A DNA stretch of 9,211 nucleotides, taken from NCBI GenBank assembly GCA_021826765.1, contig JAKAYK010000035.1, forward strand, positions 1-9,211. Direction: 5' to 3'. Under the pieces are notes generated by a model. It ran no database searches, had not been told where the DNA came from, and saw only the letters and a list, made by a program, of their open reading frames with translations. Positions within the stretch are counted from its first letter, which is position 1. Every line of letters starts with the position of its first letter. This DNA comes from Thermoplasmata archaeon. GTDB lineage: Archaea > Thermoplasmatota > Thermoplasmata > Thermoplasmatales > Thermoplasmataceae. Made by a program: the position numbers and the translations under genes. This document shows, piece after piece, positions 6,227 to 9,211 of this stretch.

Positions 6227-6257
6227 GATCGGGAATAGATTTAGCATCTGTTCGATC
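6227..6257. repeat. Imperfect inverted repeat, candidate operator
   Basis: GATCG (6227-6231) pairs with CGATC (6253-6257), and AGAT (6237-6240) with ATCT (6246-6249). They are separated by a 5-nt/3-nt internal loop and a TTAGC apical loop. It lies immediately upstream of a TATA-like element and between divergent promoters, where a repressor could bind. The AT-rich background means a chance match is possible. Confidence 0.3.
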
Positions 6258-6314
6258 CTATTTAAATGTGGCATTACAACTTGAAAAACTGTCTATTTAA
6301 GCTGATGCATTATT

Positions 6315-6328
6315 GAAAAATTATATAT
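6315..6328 (+). promoter_or_regulatory. BRE/TATA promoter of the FHA-domain gene
   Basis: GAAAAA (6315-6320) followed by TTATATAT (6321-6328) forms a BRE/TATA-like pair centred about 27 nt before ATG 6352. It overlaps the in-frame TTG at 6313 and lies only about 15 nt from ATG 6340, so translation most likely starts at 6352 on a leaderless mRNA. Confidence 0.6.
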
Positions 6329-6351
6329 GCTTATTATTTATGAGAAGGCAC

Positions 6352-6678
6352 ATGCCAAGCAGGAAGAGAAAGTATTTAGTTCAGTTGCCTGACACTTCAC
6401 AGATTGAAATAGAAGACAGATTGATAGTGGGCAGGGAGTCTCTCCAGGATCACGTAGAGAATGTCCTCAACCTTAAATTTGTCTCAAGAGAACAACTTAT
6501 TCTATCCATTGAAGGCAGCAAACTGGTCGCAGAGGAAAGCCCCAACAGCAAGAATGGCATCTGGCTCATAAGGGGTGGTCAGGTCAAGAGGCTGAACACA
6601 GGGGAGAAATTACAGGTAAAGAATGGGGACGAGCTCAGCCTTTCAAAATATTTCTCTGTATTGATTAAGGAGAACTAA
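6352..6678 (+). CDS. Stand-alone FHA-domain protein
   Basis: This 108-residue protein consists almost wholly of one forkhead-associated domain, a phosphothreonine-peptide reader. Signature elements occur in order: VGRE (26-29), VSREQ (44-48), SPNSKNGIWL (63-72), then LNTGEKLQVKNGDELSLS (81-98) for the last strands. The Arg of GR and the Ser-Arg pair that contact phosphopeptide are kept; the His usual after SR-E is Gln here. A basic stretch (SRKRK, 3-7) precedes the domain. The frame extends to TTG 6313 or ATG 6340, but the TATA box overlaps or crowds those starts, so ATG 6352 is chosen. No Ser/Thr kinase or phosphatase is in the window, so its partner is unknown. Its stop codon overlaps that of nth by 4 nt. 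Confidence 0.85.
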   Translation: MPSRKRKYLVQLPDTSQIEIEDRLIVGRESLQDHVENVLNLKFVSREQLILSIEGSKLVAEESPNSKNGIWLIRGGQVKRLNTGEKLQVKNGDELSLSKYFSVLIKEN

Positions 6679-7337
6679 GGGTTACCTTTTCCCTTATTTT
6701 TTAGGTTATAGTTGCAGTATTCACCTATGAGGCATTTTTTACACAGGGGGCCCACCGGCCTGCAAACAGTCTTTCCAAATTCAACCATCATGGGGTTCAA
6801 TCCAACCCACAATCCTCTCGGTATAATTTCCATCAGTATCCTTTCTGTTTCTGCTGGATCGTCCGATCTTGAAATTCCAAGCCTCACACTGATCCTCTGT
6901 ACATGTGTATCCACTGCTATGGCAGGTATGTTGAATGAATCAGAGAGAACAACATTTGCGGTTTTTCTTCCAACTCCGGGAATTGTGGTAAGTTCTTCCA
7001 GCGAAGGGGGCACATTTCCATCATATTTTTCCAGGAGAATCCTTGAGGCATCTATAATTCTCTGAGCCTTTGCCTTCCGGAATCCAACCTTTTCTATTAT
7101 TTTCAGAACATCCTCATAGGAAGCCCCGGCAAGCCCCTTCATGTCAATGTACCTTGCCTTGAGTTTCCTGGCTGCATCATCAGTCACAGGATCCTTTGTT
7201 CTGTGAGATAACATGGTGGTTATCAGGACCCAGTAAGGATCATGAAACTCAAAATGATGAGGTGGTGACTGGCTTCTCATGAGTTCAATAACTTTCTCAA
7301 TGTCTTCTTTCAGCATTTTAAGTGATTGAGTGGTCAT
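6675..7337 (-). CDS. nth: Endonuclease III (DNA glycosylase/AP lyase)
   Basis: Endonuclease III removes oxidised pyrimidines and cleaves the resulting abasic site, starting base-excision repair. At 220 residues it has the standard length. The helix-hairpin-helix reads LTTIPGVGRKTANVVL (116-131) and carries the catalytic Lys125; the catalytic Asp143 is in AVDTHV. The [4Fe-4S] cysteines are Cys192, 199, 202 and 208 with canonical C-x6-C-x2-C-x5-C spacing. MLSHRTKD (42-49) is the damage-recognition loop region. ATG 7337 is supported by a TATA element about 25 nt upstream; Met8 is an alternative start. It is divergent from the flavoprotein gene and converges with the FHA gene with a 4-nt overlap. 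Confidence 0.95.
   Translation of the reverse strand: MTTQSLKMLKEDIEKVIELMRSQSPPHHFEFHDPYWVLITTMLSHRTKDPVTDDAARKLKARYIDMKGLAGASYEDVLKIIEKVGFRKAKAQRIIDASRILLEKYDGNVPPSLEELTTIPGVGRKTANVVLSDSFNIPAIAVDTHVQRISVRLGISRSDDPAETERILMEIIPRGLWVGLNPMMVEFGKTVCRPVGPLCKKCLIGEYCNYNLKNKGKGNP
6676..6702 (+). terminator. Intrinsic-type terminator of the FHA gene
   Basis: TAAGGG (6676-6681), beginning at the TAA stop itself, pairs with CCCTTA (6691-6696) across a 9-nt loop and is followed directly by TTTTTT (6697-6702). Stem plus T-run has the form of a factor-independent terminator, and T-runs alone terminate archaeal RNA polymerase. It lies inside the 3' end of nth, which is read on the other strand. Confidence 0.6.
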
Positions 7338-7357
7338 GTTACGAAATAATAATTTAG

Positions 7358-7366
7358 TAATATAAG
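7358..7366 (-). promoter_or_regulatory. TATA element of nth, possibly shared with the divergent flavoprotein gene
   Basis: On the minus strand the element is CTTATATTA, centred about 25 nt before the nth ATG at 7337, fitting a leaderless start. It ends 1 nt before the ATG at 7368 of the plus-strand gene. If that gene really starts at ATG 7383, the same AT-rich block (about 21-25 nt upstream) could serve both directions; otherwise the two promoters overlap closely. Confidence 0.5.
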
Positions 7367-7367
7367 C

Positions 7368-8327
7368 ATGGGGAATGGCAATATGGAGAAGTATGACATA
7401 ATCATTGTAGGCGGAAGCATATCGGGAATAGCCGCAGCCAATGCTGCCATAGAAAACGGTCTCAAGCCTCTTATTCTTGACAGGACACTGGACATGGGCA
7501 GCAAGATGGTAGGGAGCCTGATAATATCTGAATCTACCTACAAAAGATATTTCCAGCAGTACGACTCCCTGATCAATGGGAAATATGACAGGATAACATG
7601 GAGCGATTCAATTGGGAGGTCTGAAGAAACTTTCAGGCTCACTGAACAGGTGGTATCTCTGGATCGGGAAAAACTTATCAAGTCACTGGCCACAGATGCA
7701 ATATACAGGGGGGCCACCTTGAAGATAAAATCCACTGTTGTCTCTATGGAGAACATGGGAGATTATCTCATAGCAAACTGTTCCAAGGAAGGAAAGATTG
7801 AGAAAGTCCAGGCACAATTTATCGCGCTTGGGCACAGAAATCTGGACGATCCCTTAATAGTACATGCTTCAAACTGCCAGATCAAAAAGTATTATGGGGT
7901 CTATGCGAAGGGGCCCATCACAAAAGATGAAGAATCAACCTTGAAGATCAGTGGAGACATCAATTCCTTCAGTTTCAGGCTCACATGGGGAAAGAGATGG
8001 GAAAAATTCACCTTTCTGGAAGGAAAATCCCGCGAAGAGGAAAACGCACTGAACTATTCAAGGGTCATCGGTAGAACACATAACTGTTTCCCTAAAGTTC
8101 CCGAGAATGTGTTAATACTGGCAAATTTACTTGGAACCAACAATATTTTAGGCATGGATTCCGGGAACACCTTCAGATTTTCATACGAAACAACCACTGA
8201 CATGATTGATCATGGTTGGGAAGATGGAGTGAAATTTCTGGAGAAGAAATGGAAAAATTACATAACAGCTGTTCCACCTGATGACAGGCTGAAGAAATTC
8301 ATGAATCGGATACCAATGGGAATGTGA
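7368..8327 (+). CDS. FAD-dependent oxidoreductase, geranylgeranyl-reductase/FixC-like, divergent
   Basis: The N-terminus YDIIIVGGSISGIAAANAAI (9-28) is a Rossmann dinucleotide-binding fold in the GGSxxG variant, ending in the acidic residue of ILDR (36-39) that would hold the FAD ribose. VSLDREKLIKSLATDAIYRGATL (96-118) matches the block in p-hydroxybenzoate-hydroxylase-fold flavoproteins where a substrate/FAD strand follows. The C-terminal equivalent of the GDAAG FAD motif reads LANLLGTNNILGMDSG (251-266): Ala-Asn replaces Gly-Asp, while the downstream Gly-rich turn survives. Archaeal relatives saturate ether-lipid isoprenoid chains; that substrate is not established here. Length of 319 is shorter than the usual 380-400. 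ATG 7368 gives an MGNGN extension; ATG 7383 (MEKYDIIIVGG) looks more like family N-termini and may be the true start. There is no membrane helix. Confidence 0.75.
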   Translation: MGNGNMEKYDIIIVGGSISGIAAANAAIENGLKPLILDRTLDMGSKMVGSLIISESTYKRYFQQYDSLINGKYDRITWSDSIGRSEETFRLTEQVVSLDREKLIKSLATDAIYRGATLKIKSTVVSMENMGDYLIANCSKEGKIEKVQAQFIALGHRNLDDPLIVHASNCQIKKYYGVYAKGPITKDEESTLKISGDINSFSFRLTWGKRWEKFTFLEGKSREEENALNYSRVIGRTHNCFPKVPENVLILANLLGTNNILGMDSGNTFRFSYETTTDMIDHGWEDGVKFLEKKWKNYITAVPPDDRLKKFMNRIPMGM

Positions 8328-8345
8328 TTTCATTCAGTGAAATCA
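8325..8345. terminator. Perfect 8-bp inverted repeat over the flavoprotein/srp54 convergent stops
   Basis: TGATTTCA (8325-8332) is the exact reverse complement of TGAAATCA (8338-8345), with a 5-nt loop TTCAG. The left arm contains the whole TGA stop of the flavoprotein gene (8325-8327) and the whole srp54 stop (TCA, 8330-8332); the right arm encodes the end of SRP54. It is symmetric and could act on both transcripts. No T-run follows directly on either strand, so processing or stability of 3' ends is as likely as termination. Confidence 0.45.
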
Positions 8346-9211
8346 AAAGGATTCTGCATATCTCCAGAATAGTGGTTTTTCAGCATTTTCTTTAAAGCTC
8401 TGTTTCCCCTCATCATCTTTGCATTTTCCTTCATGCCTTTATATTCCTTCAGGAGTCCCCGCACGTCCTGCTCTGTCTTTCCTGAACCTATAGCTACCCT
8501 CTTTATGACCTTCGCATTGATCATATCTGGATTTTCCAGTTCCCTGTATGTCATGGAATCCATTATGACCCTGTATTTTCCTATCCTGTTCTGGGCCGAT
8601 TCTGGATCAAGCATCTTCATCTTGGAACTGGAAATGTTCCCGAGTGGCATTGAATCAAACAGTTTCTTCATTACAGATGGCTTTGCAAACTTCTCCCAGA
8701 TGTCATACATATCCATGAGGTTGAACTTTCCGCTCATGATCTTGTTGACTGTTTTTTCAGCATCTTCCGGATTGATATCAGTCTCCTCCACTATCTCAAG
8801 AAGTGCCTCTGCATCTCCCAACCCAAGCATTCTTGAAAGGAATTTCTTCGGGTTGAAAATTTCAAAATCATCCAGATGCTCCCCAATTCCTATCATGTAA
8901 ATAGGAGAACCTGTCTCAGCAACTGCGCTGAGTGCTCCACCAGCCTTTCCCGTTCCATCCATCTTTGATATTATGGTTCCTGTGATGCCAGTAGCATCCA
9001 TCAGGGCCTTAGCCTGGGGGCCTGCCTGTTGTCCTATGGTCGCATCTATCACCAGCAGAACCTCATCTGGTTCAACGTCTTTCTTCAATATGGTGATCTC
9101 ATTCAGCAGTTCATCATCAAGTGAGTCCCTTCCTGCAGTATCCACTATGATCACCTGCACATCTTTCATTTCCTGCTTTGATGCCTTATAGATTTTCCTC
9201 GGATCCTTTTC
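8330..9211 (-). CDS. srp54: Signal recognition particle protein SRP54, C-terminal two thirds (5' end beyond window)
   Basis: SRP54 is the GTPase of the signal recognition particle; it binds signal sequences and 7S RNA and docks with FtsY. The frame is open to the right edge: 14 codons before ATG 9169 read EKDPRKIYKASKQE, so this Met is internal and the N domain and P-loop are missing. Visible GTPase motifs (numbered from that Met) are G3 DTAGR (10-14), ATIGQQ (43-48) and G4 SKMD (68-71). The M domain runs from about 147 to 279, with the KRVAIGSG RNA-binding segment (223-230) and a Met-rich helix (KGMKENAKMM). G4 usually reads TKxD followed by G-T/S-A-K-G-G-G; here it is SKMD-GTGKAGG. The SR of the RNA-binding motif is also changed. 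The stop converges with the flavoprotein gene. Confidence 0.95.
   Translation of the reverse strand, partial: EKDPRKIYKASKQEMKDVQVIIVDTAGRDSLDDELLNEITILKKDVEPDEVLLVIDATIGQQAGPQAKALMDATGITGTIISKMDGTGKAGGALSAVAETGSPIYMIGIGEHLDDFEIFNPKKFLSRMLGLGDAEALLEIVEETDINPEDAEKTVNKIMSGKFNLMDMYDIWEKFAKPSVMKKLFDSMPLGNISSSKMKMLDPESAQNRIGKYRVIMDSMTYRELENPDMINAKVIKRVAIGSGKTEQDVRGLLKEYKGMKENAKMMRGNRALKKMLKNHYSGDMQNPFDFTE

Larger units (their letters stand above)
6148..6351. other. 204-nt divergent intergenic region between rps19e and the FHA gene
   Basis: No coding sequence or RNA gene is evident. From left to right the region holds the rps19e promoter elements (6172-6197), an imperfect dyad (6227-6257), a TATA-like CTATTTAAAT (6258-6267) that could drive an additional plus-strand transcript starting near 6290, and the FHA promoter (6315-6328). 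It is the longest non-coding stretch in an otherwise packed window. Confidence 0.6.

Noticed and set aside
6250..6258. GTTCGATCC resembling a tRNA T-loop
   Set aside because: The flanking bases do not form a T-stem (ATCT before, CTATT after) and no acceptor, D or anticodon arms are found nearby.
6313..6315. TTG start for the FHA gene
   Set aside because: It lies just before and within the BRE/TATA promoter, so it would not be on the mRNA if that promoter is used; the added residues do not belong to the domain.
6712..7065. 117-codon plus-strand open frame opposite nth
   Set aside because: The opposite strand encodes a complete endonuclease III with all catalytic and iron-sulphur residues; no independent coding signal.
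8433..8900. 155-codon plus-strand open frame opposite srp54
   Set aside because: It is antisense to well-conserved SRP54 sequence, has a biased low-complexity Ser/Ile/Phe composition and no promoter or ribosome site; it is a shadow of the real gene.
1..9211. CRISPR array, insertion sequence or integrase remnants
   Set aside because: No regularly spaced direct repeats, no transposase or recombinase motifs, and no terminal inverted repeats were seen; composition is even across the window.

Overview
The window is compact archaeal DNA, most likely from a Thermoplasmatales-type euryarchaeon. It carries archaeal/eukaryotic-type translation genes (S19e, L39e, L31e, aIF6), a PDCD5-family protein, SRP54 and a small PyrE. 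Candidate TATA/BRE promoters lie about 25-28 nt before start codons, as expected for leaderless transcripts. GC content is moderate by eye, and AGA/AGG and ATA codons are frequent. The order-level assignment is inference; no rRNA is present to confirm it.

Layout. Positions 1-3038 (+) hold a two-gene operon. The first gene is cut by the left edge and resembles the N-terminal domain of GTPase-associated protein 1 (GAP1), known from bacterial GTPase-centred conflict/signalling systems. The second is an unrecognised cytosolic protein with helical repeats, a beta-sandwich-like segment and a helical tail. Facing it at 3041-3643 (-) is an ESCRT-III/Snf7-like coiled-coil protein. A 105-nt promoter region separates it from pyrE (3749-4246, +). 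Positions 4252-6147 (-) form a translation operon in the order rps19e, PDCD5-like, rpl39e, rpl31e, eif6, with gaps of 13, 2 and 11 nt and then an 8-nt overlap. The 204-nt divergent region 6148-6351 separates it from a minimal FHA-domain gene (6352-6678, +). This converges on nth, endonuclease III (6675-7337, -). Divergent from nth is a flavoprotein of the geranylgeranyl-reductase/FixC-like type (7368-8327, +), which converges on the 3' two thirds of srp54 (8330-9211, -), cut by the right edge.

How the genes relate. The ribosomal operon, aIF6 and SRP54 are housekeeping genes for ribosome assembly and membrane targeting; PyrE serves UMP synthesis and Nth base-excision repair. The unusual part is the left third: a GAP1-like/helical-repeat pair facing an ESCRT-III-like gene. 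Either could belong to a larger GTPase or membrane-remodelling system extending left of the window, but nothing here proves a functional link.

All four convergent gene pairs are almost end to end (gaps of 2, 5 and 2 nt, and one 4-nt overlap). At three of the four junctions a perfect inverted repeat covers or adjoins both stop codons. No rRNA, tRNA, CRISPR array, transposase or integrase was found.
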